A stretch of 64,000 bases of DNA. Origin: Nocardia jiangxiensis NBRC 101359 (GTDB lineage: Bacteria; Actinomycetota; Actinomycetes; Mycobacteriales; Mycobacteriaceae). The notes under the pieces were generated by a model. The model was given only the letters and a program-made list of their open reading frames with translations, searched no databases and was not told the DNA's origin. A program made the position numbers and the translations under genes. The stretch spans positions 186,001 through 250,000 of the forward strand of contig NZ_BAGB01000040.1 in the NCBI RefSeq assembly GCF_000308615.1. The letters run 5' to 3'. This document shows, piece by piece, positions 1 through 8,147 of the stretch; position 1 is the first letter of the stretch; the number at the start of each line of letters is the position of its first letter.

Positions 1-707
1 CACCGGATTCCGATGGCGCGGATGTGCTTTCGCGACTGCTGGCCGTGGGATCCGGCGAGGATGCCACGGATGTCCCGCTCTCGGACGCGGAGTTGCGCGA
101 TCAGCTCGTGACGTTGCTGCTGGCCGGGCACGAGACCACCGCCTCGGCGCTGTCGTGGGCGTTCCACGAGCTGGCCGCGGACCCGACCGTTCAGGATCGC
201 GCACACCGTGCTGCCCTCGAAGGCGACGAGAAATATCTCGAGGCGGTCCTGAAGGAGTCGATGCGCCGCCGCACGGTGATCGGCGGCGCGGGCCGAAAAC
301 TGACCCGCGAGATGACGATCGGCGGCTGGCGGCTGCCGGGCGGCACAGTGGTGTCGACCTCGATCCTGCTGGCACACCGCAATCCGGACCGTCACCCCGA
401 CCCGGAACGCTTCTCTCCGGACCGTTTCCTGGACGGCAGCGTCGCCCCGAACACCTGGCTTCCGTTCGGCGGCGGCGTGCGCCGCTGTATCGGAGCGGGC
501 TTCTCACTGATGGAAGGCACGGTGGTACTGCGCGAGGTGCTCTCCCGCTACGCCCTGTCCCTCCCGCCGGGAGTGCACGATGAGCGCGTCCGCATCCGCA
601 ACATCACCCACGTCCCCGCAGGCGGAGCGCAGGTGGTGCTGACCGCTCGTCCCCGCGACGACGCCCCATCCGATCCGGTACGCGAGGTCTCCCCGACCCA
701 CACCTGA
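1..707 (+). CDS. Cytochrome P450, C-terminal part (cut by window edge)
   Basis: This is the C-terminal part (about 234 residues) of a bacterial cytochrome P450, a haem monooxygenase. The frame is open to the left edge (codons start at base 3), so the N-terminus lies outside the window. The I-helix oxygen-activation motif AGHETT is at about bases 126-143, the K-helix ExxR motif (ESMR) near 256-267, and the haem-binding loop FGGGVRRCIGAG with the Cys thiolate ligand near 465-500. All landmarks of the catalytic half are intact, so it is probably functional. The substrate cannot be told from this part. It converges on the FAD monooxygenase gene. The 312 bases between them (708-1019) hold no gene or terminator that I can support. 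Confidence 0.93.
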   Translation, partial: PDSDGADVLSRLLAVGSGEDATDVPLSDAELRDQLVTLLLAGHETTASALSWAFHELAADPTVQDRAHRAALEGDEKYLEAVLKESMRRRTVIGGAGRKLTREMTIGGWRLPGGTVVSTSILLAHRNPDRHPDPERFSPDRFLDGSVAPNTWLPFGGGVRRCIGAGFSLMEGTVVLREVLSRYALSLPPGVHDERVRIRNITHVPAGGAQVVLTARPRDDAPSDPVREVSPTHT

Positions 708-1019
708 CCCGGCGACCGCACACCATGCGTCTTCGCATCGGGTGCACCGATGCACCGACCGCATCCGGAACCCATTGCGGTGTCCCCGATCCCGACACCG
801 CTGATACTGGCCGACAGGGTTTCGCCCACGCTCTCGGGCCGTACCCGGCGACGCACCAACCCAGCGTCGAGGTCATGCCGAGCCCGAACCGTAGCAGCGG
901 CAGCGCGGACCCGGGTGAGTCGCACCACCTCGCCGCAGGTAGCTGCCGGACGGATGTCGCCATGGAAATCGTTGCTCGCCAGCGGATCTCGGAGAAGTGA
1001 CAGCGGGGCACGCACTGGC

Positions 1020-2153
1020 TCAGGCGGTTCGGCCGGCTCCGGTGAGCAGGTCCAGGAGGCTGTCCGGGGTGTTCTCTCCGAAGCAGCGCTGGAAGTCGGC
1101 GGCGGCCTCGAGCGCTTCCGCGGCGCTGCGGGTGAACAGGGCCTGCTCGTATGCACCGAGTGCGGTTTCGCGATCCTCGGGGTGCTCGGCGAGTGCGCGC
1201 CCGAGTTCGGCGGCGTCGAACAGGGCCAGGTTGGCGCCCTCGCCGTTGGGCGGGGACAGGTGCGCGGCGTCGCCGAGCAGGGTTACTCCCGCGACTCGTT
1301 GCCAGCGGTGCTCGATCGGCAGCGCGAACAGCGGGCGCAGTGCCGGTGTGGTGTCGCTGTCGGTGATCAGTGCGGTGAGTTCGGGTGCCCAGCCGTGGAA
1401 TTCGCGCGCGATCCGCTCGGTCGCGGCGGCGGGATCAGGGAGGTCGATCTCGGCGAACCATTCCTGCGGCGCGGCCAATGCGACGTAGGCGTGCAGGGTT
1501 CCGCCGCTCTCGCGGTGCGCCTGAATGGACTTTCCGGGCACGGGGGCCAAGAGCGCTCCGTCGCCGACGGCCTTCGCCGCGGCCGGGTGCCGGGTGTCGG
1601 CGTCGAACAGGTAGGTCTCGACGAAGGTGGTGCCGACGTATTCGGGGGTGGCCTCGGACAGCAGCGACCGCACCCGCGACCAGGCCCCGTCCGCGCCGAC
1701 GAGCAGACCGGTCCGGACGGTCGAGCCGTCGGCGAAACTCACCTCGTGACGGCCAGGCTCCACCGCGCGCACGCCGGTGACGTTGTGTCCCCACCGCACG
1801 GTGCCCTCGGGTAGCGAATCCAGCAGGAGCCGGCGCAGGTCGCCGCGCTGCACCTCGGGTCGGGTGCCGGTGCCGTCGTCGGGTTCGTCGAGCAGCACGG
1901 TGCCGTCCGGGGCCAGCACCCGCGTCGCCTCGCGTCCTTCCAGGACGAGGTCGCGGAACTGTTCGAGCAGTCCGGCCGCGGCGAGCGCGGGCTGGCCGTT
2001 GTGTTCGTGGATGTCGAGCATGCCGCCCTGGGTGCGTGCGGTGGGCGAGGGCTCGGCTTCGTAGACGGTGGCGGGGATGCCGTGGACGTGCAGGACGCGA
2101 GCGAGGGTGAGGCCGCCGAGTCCGGCGCCGATGATGGTGATCGGTGCGCTCAT
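1020..2153 (-). CDS. FAD-dependent monooxygenase (TetX/PHBH-like)
   Basis: Flavoprotein monooxygenase of about 377 residues, from the family of p-hydroxybenzoate hydroxylase and the tetracycline-modifying enzyme TetX; it would use NAD(P)H and O2 to hydroxylate an aromatic or polyketide-like substrate. The dinucleotide fold GAGLGG is at residues 9-14, a GADGAWSR 'DG' motif near 155, and the FAD-binding GDAAHLSPPNGEGAN near 294, which closely resembles the TetX version. The ATG at 2153 is preferred because AAAGGAG lies just upstream; the frame stays open further upstream without a good ribosome site. It faces a TetR gene across an intergenic region carrying two dyads, so it is probably repressed by that regulator. 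Substrate unknown; drug inactivation is possible but unproven. Confidence 0.88.
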   Translation of the reverse strand: MSAPITIIGAGLGGLTLARVLHVHGIPATVYEAEPSPTARTQGGMLDIHEHNGQPALAAAGLLEQFRDLVLEGREATRVLAPDGTVLLDEPDDGTGTRPEVQRGDLRRLLLDSLPEGTVRWGHNVTGVRAVEPGRHEVSFADGSTVRTGLLVGADGAWSRVRSLLSEATPEYVGTTFVETYLFDADTRHPAAAKAVGDGALLAPVPGKSIQAHRESGGTLHAYVALAAPQEWFAEIDLPDPAAATERIAREFHGWAPELTALITDSDTTPALRPLFALPIEHRWQRVAGVTLLGDAAHLSPPNGEGANLALFDAAELGRALAEHPEDRETALGAYEQALFTRSAAEALEAAADFQRCFGENTPDSLLDLLTGAGRTA

Positions 2154-2224
2154 CGTGGGCTCCTTTCGGGATGCGGCCGCTCGGGGGTGACCCGGTCGAC
2201 CTGACTGGTACGCCGCTCCATGAT

Positions 2225-2257
2225 TGGAATGCCATTCCATGTTGGAACAATGCTCCA
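2225..2257. promoter_or_regulatory. Candidate TetR operator pair between FAD monooxygenase and TetR genes
   Basis: Two 15-bp dyads stand 18 bp apart, centre to centre. The first (2225-2239) is perfect: TGGAATG, one base, CATTCCA. The second (2243-2257) is an imperfect copy with outer arms TGGA/TCCA. They lie in the divergent intergenic region, so binding there could control both genes. Assignment to the adjacent TetR protein is inference from position. Confidence 0.6.
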
Positions 2258-2276
2258 GACATGTCAAGATGGCGGT

Positions 2277-2975
2277 ATGCCCACCCGCACTCCCCGATCA
2301 TCGAGGCGCACCGAGGCGCTGTCCCGCGAGCGCATCGTCGCGGCCGCGATCGATCTGCTCGATATCGCCGGTGAGACCGGGCTGACGTTCCGGGCGCTGA
2401 CCGAACGCCTGGCCACCGGTCCCGGCGCGATCTACTGGCATGTGGCGAACAAGGGCGAACTCCTGGCAGCCGCCACCGACGCGGTGGTGACTGCCGCGCT
2501 GACCCGCGAGCCCGCCGAACCTGCGGCCACTCCACGGGAACGGATCCGTGCGGTGGCCCTGGGCCTGTTCGATGCGATCGACGAGCATGCTTGGCTCGCA
2601 ACGCAATTGGCCATCCAGATGTCCCGCGATCCCGCAGGGACATTGGCGCCGCGCCTGTTCGAGGGCCTCGGTCGGCAGATCAGCGCCCTGGACGTCCCCG
2701 AGGCGGCCTGGTTCACCGCGACCTCCGCGCTGATGAACTACATCCTGGGCGCGGCGGGCCAGAACGCCACCAACGGCCGGAACGCCACACATCAGGACCG
2801 CCCGGATTTCCTGGACACCGTCGCGACCACCTGGGAGAACCTCGACCCCGAGGAGTATCCGTTCACCCGAGCGGTCGCCCGTCAGCTACGCGGGCACGAC
2901 GACCGCGAGCAGTTCCTCGACGGCCTGGATCTGGTCCTGTCCGGAATCACCGCCGTGCATTCCTCCGACCGTTAG
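2277..2975 (+). CDS. TetR family transcriptional regulator
   Basis: TetR-type repressor of about 232 residues. The N-terminal helix-turn-helix spans roughly residues 14-60 (RERIVAAAIDLLDIAG, then TFRALTERLATGPGAIYWHV). The rest is a helical C-terminal ligand-binding domain of the TetR_C type. The ATG at 2277 is chosen because it starts directly before the basic N-terminal arm; a start at 2220 would run through the dyads. The gene is transcribed away from the FAD monooxygenase, the common arrangement for a drug- or substrate-sensing repressor of a flavoprotein. Ligand unknown. Confidence 0.9.
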   Translation: MPTRTPRSSRRTEALSRERIVAAAIDLLDIAGETGLTFRALTERLATGPGAIYWHVANKGELLAAATDAVVTAALTREPAEPAATPRERIRAVALGLFDAIDEHAWLATQLAIQMSRDPAGTLAPRLFEGLGRQISALDVPEAAWFTATSALMNYILGAAGQNATNGRNATHQDRPDFLDTVATTWENLDPEEYPFTRAVARQLRGHDDREQFLDGLDLVLSGITAVHSSDR

Positions 2976-3087
2976 TCCCCCGACCGGTTCGGGATTCCGG
3001 TGGCAATCGCAACCGAGACCCCTTGTTGCGCAGAGCATTCGGCCCCCAGCTCGGTCCCGGACCAATTCCCGGTCCCGGCAGCCGCGT

Positions 3088-4275
3088 TCACCGATGAGCG
3101 GCAAGCACTGCCGCGAGCCCTTCTCGCAGGTCCTCGACGAAATACTCGGGAACCTCCAGCGACGGGAAATGTCCCCCGACTTCGGGCGAATTCCATCGGA
3201 CGATCTGTCGGTACCGCTCCTGCGCCCAGAGGCGCGGGGTCTTCTCGATATCGCGGGGATACATGGTGATTGCCGACGGGACGTCGACCCGGATTTCGGG
3301 GTCCAGCGAGTTGTGGCTTTCGTAGTAGATGCGGGCCGCCGATGCGCCGGTCCGCGTCAGCCAATACAGGGTGACGTCGTCGAGAATCCGGTCTCTGGAA
3401 ATCGTCTCGAACGGGCTGTCTTCGGTATCGCTCCACTCGGCGAACTTGTCGAGGATCCAGGCGAGCAGCCCGACCGGTGAGTCGACGAGCGAGTAGCCGA
3501 TGGTCTGCGGTCGGGTCGCCTGCTGCTTCGCATACGCCGCGCGGTGGCGCCGACCGGTGCCATGCCAGAAATCGCGGGTGTCTTCGGTCCATGTGCGCTC
3601 GGCGGCCGTCAGCCCGTCCGTAGCCAAACCGGGCGGCGCCTCCGCGAACAGTGTGTGGATGCCGAGAACGTGCGCCGGAAACCTGCCGCCGAGGACCGTG
3701 GTGATATTGCCTCCCCAGTCGCCGCCGTGGGCTGCGAACCTGCGGTAGCCGAGCCTGCCCATCAGTTCCACCCATGCGGCCGCGATCTTTTCGGTTCCCC
3801 ACCCGGTGGTGGCGGGCTTATCGCTGTAACCGAACCCCGGTAGCGACGGGACCACCACGTGGAACGCCGGGGCGGCAGCATCTCTCGGATCCGCCAGCTC
3901 GTCTACGACATCGATGAACTCGGCGATACTGCCCGGCCAGCCGTGCGTCAAGATCAGCGGAGTGGCATCTGCGCGCGCGGATCGGCGGTGCAGGAAGTGG
4001 ATTCCCAGATCAGCAATGGTCGTGCGGAACTGCCCGATCCGGTTGAGGCGCTCTTCGAACGACCGCCAGTTGTACTCGGTGCGCCAGTAGTTCACGACAT
4101 CGACGAGGTCGGCGAGCGGAACGCCCTGTTCCCATCGGCGAGGGTCGGGCGCGGCGCGATAGACCGTCTCGGCTTCCGGCAGCCGCGCCGCGGCCAATCG
4201 CGCTCGGAGATCGTCGAGGTCGGCGTCGGTTGCGTGGGCTTCGAATGCTTGCACGTCGCTGGATGAACGGGGCAT
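3088..4275 (-). CDS. Epoxide hydrolase, EHN-type alpha/beta hydrolase
   Basis: Alpha/beta-hydrolase of 395 residues with the N-terminal EHN domain (about residues 8-115, including the WRTEYNWR region) that marks microsomal-type epoxide hydrolases. The oxyanion-hole motif HGWPG is near 130 and the nucleophile elbow GGDWGG, with Asp as nucleophile, near 185. It would convert epoxides to vicinal diols in the cytoplasm, as part of detoxification or catabolism. Length is normal for the family. The start is the ATG at 4275, with AGGAGGT just upstream. It is divergent from a CGNR zinc-finger regulator, a likely controller. Confidence 0.92.
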   Translation of the reverse strand: MPRSSSDVQAFEAHATDADLDDLRARLAAARLPEAETVYRAAPDPRRWEQGVPLADLVDVVNYWRTEYNWRSFEERLNRIGQFRTTIADLGIHFLHRRSARADATPLILTHGWPGSIAEFIDVVDELADPRDAAAPAFHVVVPSLPGFGYSDKPATTGWGTEKIAAAWVELMGRLGYRRFAAHGGDWGGNITTVLGGRFPAHVLGIHTLFAEAPPGLATDGLTAAERTWTEDTRDFWHGTGRRHRAAYAKQQATRPQTIGYSLVDSPVGLLAWILDKFAEWSDTEDSPFETISRDRILDDVTLYWLTRTGASAARIYYESHNSLDPEIRVDVPSAITMYPRDIEKTPRLWAQERYRQIVRWNSPEVGGHFPSLEVPEYFVEDLREGLAAVLAAHR

Positions 4276-4314
4276 GAGACCTCCTGGCTATCGCGAACCG
4301 GCTTTGAGCTACAG

Positions 4315-4359
4315 AGAACCGGCTAAGACGGTTCTAACATGTAATGCAGGCGTCCTGCA
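4315..4359. promoter_or_regulatory. Two dyads between epoxide hydrolase and CGNR regulator
   Basis: The 102-bp divergent intergenic region contains AGAACCG-N7-CGGTTCT (4315-4335) and TGCAGG-CGT-CCTGCA (4345-4359), both with perfect arms. A further AACCGGCT copy lies at about 4295-4303. These are candidate operators for the CGNR protein; which of the two is bound is not known. Confidence 0.5.
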
Positions 4360-4377
4360 ACCAGCTATGGTGGTTCC

Positions 4378-4965
4378 ATGTCTGCTGGGTTCCCTGAGTT
4401 CCGCCTCGGTAGCGTGCTGGCGACCAGCTTCACTGCGACGCTGACGGAGCGTCAGGGCGACGCTGTTGAGCGCATTCCCACCCCGCAGCGACTCATCGAC
4501 TGGCTGGCGGTGAGCGGCCTGGCCGTGGACTCCTGCACCACCGCCCAGCTCGAACTCGCTCGGGAACTGCGGGAGTCGATTCACGCCGCTGCGACAGCAG
4601 CCGCGATCGGCGACGCTCTGCCTGCGGCTGCCGCCCAAGTCATCAATGACTGCAGCATTCGCGGTCGGGCGGCGGCCATCCTGACGCCCGAGGGAAATCG
4701 CCAATGGCGACTCGGCTCGGCTTCCCGCGTAGAAGATGCCCTGGGCGTGATCGCCGCCGACGCGATCGACATCATCTCGGGCGAACGGGACGGAAAAATG
4801 GCCCTGTGCGCATCGCCGACTTGCCGAGCCGCCTTCTTCGACACCAGCCGAAGTCGCACCCGCAAATGGTGCGAGATGAACACGTGCGGGAATCGCCAGA
4901 AGAAGGCGCGTTTCAATGCCAACCAGCGCAAGAACGACACTGCCGCACGCACGGATGCCAGCTGA
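4378..4965 (+). CDS. CGNR zinc-finger transcriptional regulator with ABATE domain
   Basis: Protein of 195 residues with an ABATE-type N-terminal domain (about 15-135, suggested to bind small ligands) and a C-terminal CGNR zinc finger (about 139-180). The zinc ligands are visible as CASPTC (C-x4-C) and WCEMNTCGNR (C-x4-C). The segment after the last Cys is rich in Lys/Arg, as expected for DNA binding. Members often sit next to detoxification enzymes they control; here the divergent neighbour is an epoxide hydrolase. Start is the ATG at 4378, immediately after the intergenic dyads. The 122 bases after it (to 5087) hold nothing recognised. Confidence 0.85.
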   Translation: MSAGFPEFRLGSVLATSFTATLTERQGDAVERIPTPQRLIDWLAVSGLAVDSCTTAQLELARELRESIHAAATAAAIGDALPAAAAQVINDCSIRGRAAAILTPEGNRQWRLGSASRVEDALGVIAADAIDIISGERDGKMALCASPTCRAAFFDTSRSRTRKWCEMNTCGNRQKKARFNANQRKNDTAARTDAS

Positions 4966-5087
4966 TCCGGCTTGCCCGGCAGGAGAGACTGGCGCACGAG
5001 CAGGTGTTCAGTCCGACCTGGTTCCCGGACCACCGTCCTGAGTCGCCCACTCACGAAGCGGCACAGAGGATCTCCCAGGAGCGCAGT

Positions 5088-5960
5088 TCACTCCCGCAGC
5101 AGATCGATCACCTTGGTCTCGCCGAGTTCACCGTGCCCTGCGTCGACCAAGCGGGTGAAGATGTCCAGCGCGGTGTGGCCGAGAGCTGCCGGAGTGCCCA
5201 GCGCGTCGGCGGCTTCGACGCCCAAGCGGGTGTCCTTCAGGCGCAGCGCGGCGGTGAAACTGACGTCGCGGTCGTGGGCGTCCTCGAGGATCAGCCGGGC
5301 GACGCGCACCACGGTGGGGCTGGCCGCACCACCGCGCGAGAGCGTGTCGACCACCGTGGGCAGGTCCAGTCCGGCCAATTCCGCGGTGCGCAGGGCCTCG
5401 GCGGTCGCGGCGATCTGGATCGAGCCGAGTAGGTTCTGCATCAGTTTGTAGGACGTGCCCGCACCCACCTCACCGAACCGGACGATGTTGGTGCACAACG
5501 GTTCCAGCAGCGGGCGAGCCGCGTCGAGGGCCGTTCCGTCCGCGCCGACGAACAGGGTCAGCGCACCGGCGGCGGCCGCTTCGGGCAACCCGGTCACCGG
5601 GGCGTCGAGATACCGGAGGCCCCGCTCGGACGCCTGCCGGGACAGGGCCAGCACGTGCGGGCGGGAGATCGTGGAGCACTCCACTGCGAACGCGCCGGGC
5701 GCGGGCGAACCGGCGAGCGCACCGTCCGGACCGAGCCACACCGTCCGCGAAGCCGGGTCGTCGGCGACCATGGCGACGATCATCGCCGCATCCCGGACCG
5801 CCTCGCGCGGAGTGGATGCGGCGATCGCCCCCTGCGCCACGAGCGGTTCGGCCCGCTGCGGGGATCGGTTGAACACGTGCACCTCATGCCCGGCGGCGAC
5901 CATCCGCGCCGCCATCCCCGACCCCATCCGGCCCAGCCCCAGCCATGCGATTCGCGCCAT
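5088..5960 (-). CDS. NAD(P)-dependent beta-hydroxyacid dehydrogenase (HIBADH/GLYR family)
   Basis: Dehydrogenase of 290 residues related to 3-hydroxyisobutyrate dehydrogenase and tartronate-semialdehyde reductase. The Rossmann motif GLGRMG is near residues 7-12, with a basic FNRSPQRAEP segment after beta-2 that favours NADP. The substrate-binding segment DAPVTGLPEAAAAGALT lies near 120, and the catalytic Lys in GTSYKLMQN near 170. Full length for the family. The specific hydroxyacid cannot be named. It stands alone between the CGNR gene and a 318-base stretch (5961-6278) in which I see no supportable gene. Confidence 0.88.
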   Translation of the reverse strand: MARIAWLGLGRMGSGMAARMVAAGHEVHVFNRSPQRAEPLVAQGAIAASTPREAVRDAAMIVAMVADDPASRTVWLGPDGALAGSPAPGAFAVECSTISRPHVLALSRQASERGLRYLDAPVTGLPEAAAAGALTLFVGADGTALDAARPLLEPLCTNIVRFGEVGAGTSYKLMQNLLGSIQIAATAEALRTAELAGLDLPTVVDTLSRGGAASPTVVRVARLILEDAHDRDVSFTAALRLKDTRLGVEAADALGTPAALGHTALDIFTRLVDAGHGELGETKVIDLLRE

Positions 5961-6278
5961 TCCTCGACCCTATCGAGCACCGAGCGATGGGAACCTCACG
6001 GGCTTACACACACCGGGCACCTCCCCCTCGACCCGGACCGATCCGATATCGATGCGCGAAAGGTTCACCCTCGGAACCGATTCCGTGCAGGTAGGCCCGG
6101 AACTGTTGCGGAAGTGCGGGTTTCAGCGCTGGGGACCTCCCACGTGTCCATCGGCACGGGCTTGTCGGGGCCGCACGACAGTCTCGACGGCGCGCACGGC
6201 AACGGGGTGCTGCTGATGTACCAGGCGCTCGTGCTGCATGCGGCCGATTCTCACGGTCCGCCGGACGAGCAGGCCGTC

Positions 6279-7070
6279 TCAGCCCAGGGTTTTGCGTCCG
6301 AGAAGGTGAAAGACCCGGCTCATCGCACGGTAGGGATCCCGCAGGCTGGCTTCGTATTCCACCGCGATCGTGGCGGCGACCTGTTCGGTGTCGTTCACAT
6401 CCAGGTCGACTCCGCTGAATTCGAGCCAGTCCACGAACAGCCACACCCCGTACCAGCGCACCGGTTCCACGCCGTGGCCGAGCATCAGTTTGCCGACCTC
6501 CTCCGGCGTGTCCGCGCGGCCGGGCAGTCCCATAACGGTCCCGTGCCGGGTGTCGAAGGCGGCGAGCGCGTCACGCCAGCGTCGTTCCAAGGCCGGTTGA
6601 ACCGCGGTGGTGTGGGCGTTGGCGGTCATGATGGATACGATCCCGTCGTCGGCCGCGCATCGGCACAGCTGCTCGACGAGCGGTTCGGGCTGCTCGAGGT
6701 AACCGAGCACGCCGTGGCACAGCACCGCGGCGAAACGCTCTGCGTTCACCGCCTGTTCGGCGTGCTCGCCCTCGGCCTGCACGAAGGTGACCCGGGAGCG
6801 GACTTCCTCGGGCAGCCGCGCGAGCCGTTCGCGCGCCTTGTCCAGCATCGCCGGGGACGAATCCAGAACCGTCACTTCGTATCCGACCTGGGCCAGCGGG
6901 AACGACTGATGCCCGGCACCGCCGCCGACGTCGAGTACCCGCGCCGGAGCCGGTGGTAGATGTTCGAGCAGATGGCGGTGGATCACCGAGGTGCGTACCC
7001 GCCCTTTGACGGTGGCGTAGGCCCCGTCGGCGAAGCGATCGGCCAGTCCGGCCCAGACGTCGTCGGTCAT
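6279..7070 (-). CDS. Class I SAM-dependent methyltransferase
   Basis: Methyltransferase of about 263 residues. The SAM-binding motif I is LDVGGGAGHQS near residues 45-55, followed by the acidic end of beta-2 (VTVLDSS) and a VLCHGVLGYL segment in the motif IV region. Full length, with a typical Rossmann core. An ATG at 7079 is also possible; 7070 starts at MTDDVW and leaves more room for a ribosome site. It lies about 35 bases downstream of the ECF sigma gene on the same strand, so the two may be co-transcribed. The gap carries TGGTT-AGT-AACCA (about 7092-7104), which could be a regulatory site. Methyl acceptor unknown. Confidence 0.85.
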   Translation of the reverse strand: MTDDVWAGLADRFADGAYATVKGRVRTSVIHRHLLEHLPPAPARVLDVGGGAGHQSFPLAQVGYEVTVLDSSPAMLDKARERLARLPEEVRSRVTFVQAEGEHAEQAVNAERFAAVLCHGVLGYLEQPEPLVEQLCRCAADDGIVSIMTANAHTTAVQPALERRWRDALAAFDTRHGTVMGLPGRADTPEEVGKLMLGHGVEPVRWYGVWLFVDWLEFSGVDLDVNDTEQVAATIAVEYEASLRDPYRAMSRVFHLLGRKTLG

Positions 7071-7105
7071 GGAGACCATCCTATAAGTAAGTGGTTAGTA
7101 ACCAG

Positions 7106-8014
7106 TTACATATCCGGTGTGGTTTCCCCAACTGTCCAGGGCCGCAGCTTCTCCGGATTCCGGATCGCCCAGATGTGCGTGATCCGGCCGTCGGCGATGC
7201 CGAAGGCGTACACCGAGACGATGGCGTCGCCGAGCTGTGCCACCAGACCGGGCTCGCCGTTGACCGTCCGCTCGAGCAGGGTCACCGCGGAGTTGCGCGC
7301 AGCGATGTCCAGCCAGGTGTGGGCGATCTGCTCGCCGCCGATGATCGGATCCCGGAACGCCGGGGCCAGCCCACCACTGTCGGCGGTCGCGATCGCGGTC
7401 GGATCGAGCAGGCCGATCAGCGCCTCGATATCCCTTGTCTCCCAGGCTCGTTTGAAATCCCTGACCACCTCGGCACGCCGGCCTGCCGAGGGCCCCTGCA
7501 CGGTGCGCAGGCGGCGGCGAGCCGAGGAGGCGAGCTGACGGCAGGCCGCGGTACTGCGCCCGACGACCTCGGCGACCTCGGCGAAGGAGTAGCGGAACAC
7601 GTCGTGCAGGACGAAGGCCACCCGCTCGGCCGGCGTCATGGAATCCAGTACGACGAGAAAGGCCATGCTGATCGACTCGTCGAGCGTGACCCGGTCGGCG
7701 GGATCGGCCGGGACGGGGCCACCGAACCATTCCGCATGGCCGGGTACCGGCTCCGGAATCCACGCGCCCACATAGCGTTCCCGCCTGGCCCGCGCCGAGC
7801 CGAGCAGATCGAGGCAGATCCGGCTCGCGACCGTGGTCAACCACGCACCGGGCACCGCCACCTCCCGCCGCTGCTGCTCGGACAGCGCATACCAGCGCAC
7901 GTAGGTCTCCTGCACCACATCCTCGGCCTCGGCCAGCGAGCCCAGCAGCCGGTAGGCGAGATTGAGCAGTTGACGGCGTTCACTGATCACCATCGGCAGG
8001 TGCGGGTCGGTCAT
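7106..8014 (-). CDS. sigJ: ECF41-type RNA polymerase sigma factor (SigJ-like)
   Basis: Sigma factor of 302 residues. Region 2 is near residues 10-75 (LLNLAYRLLGSLAEAEDVVQ), region 4 near 120-170, and a fused SnoaL-like domain follows to the C-terminus. Group signatures of ECF41 are recognisable: AWIPEPV in the linker (family WLPEP), DSGG near 215 (family DGGGK) and NPEKLRPW at the end (family NPDKL). In this group the C-terminal domain replaces an anti-sigma factor and tunes activity. The start has AAGGAG six bases upstream. It faces a flavin reductase gene, and ECF41 genes usually neighbour an oxidoreductase, carboxymuconolactone decarboxylase or epimerase that they control. Confidence 0.9.
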   Translation of the reverse strand: MTDPHLPMVISERRQLLNLAYRLLGSLAEAEDVVQETYVRWYALSEQQRREVAVPGAWLTTVASRICLDLLGSARARRERYVGAWIPEPVPGHAEWFGGPVPADPADRVTLDESISMAFLVVLDSMTPAERVAFVLHDVFRYSFAEVAEVVGRSTAACRQLASSARRRLRTVQGPSAGRRAEVVRDFKRAWETRDIEALIGLLDPTAIATADSGGLAPAFRDPIIGGEQIAHTWLDIAARNSAVTLLERTVNGEPGLVAQLGDAIVSVYAFGIADGRITHIWAIRNPEKLRPWTVGETTPDM

Positions 8015-8050
8015 GGTCGGCTCCTTCGTCTTCGTGTCCTCACCGAATTC

Positions 8051-8107
8051 GACGAATCAGCGACCCGATTCGTGACGCGGCGTGACATTCTCGGCGGCTG
8101 CGTCGTC
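8051..8107. promoter_or_regulatory. Candidate divergent ECF41 promoters
   Basis: As I recall it, the ECF41 promoter consensus is TGTCACA-N16-CGTC. On the minus strand CGTCACG (8077-8071) is followed after exactly 16 bases by CGTC (8054-8051), about 37 bases before the sigma start. On the plus strand CGTGACA (8081-8087) is followed after 16 bases by CGTC (8104-8107), about 40 bases before the flavin reductase start. The match in spacing on both strands supports autoregulation and joint control; the -35 elements match at five of seven positions. Confidence 0.6.
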
Positions 8108-8147
8108 GGAAGGTCGTGAGGTTATCGACAGAGCAGGAGTTCGGACA

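Noticed and set aside
604..1011. Minus-strand open frames in the gap after the P450
   Set aside because: Several overlapping frames, none with a ribosome site or a recognisable domain; listed as an empty gap.
6004..6278. Possible gene in the 318-base gap before the methyltransferase
   Set aside because: Frames on both strands lack starts, ribosome sites and family features; perhaps a remnant, but not supportable.
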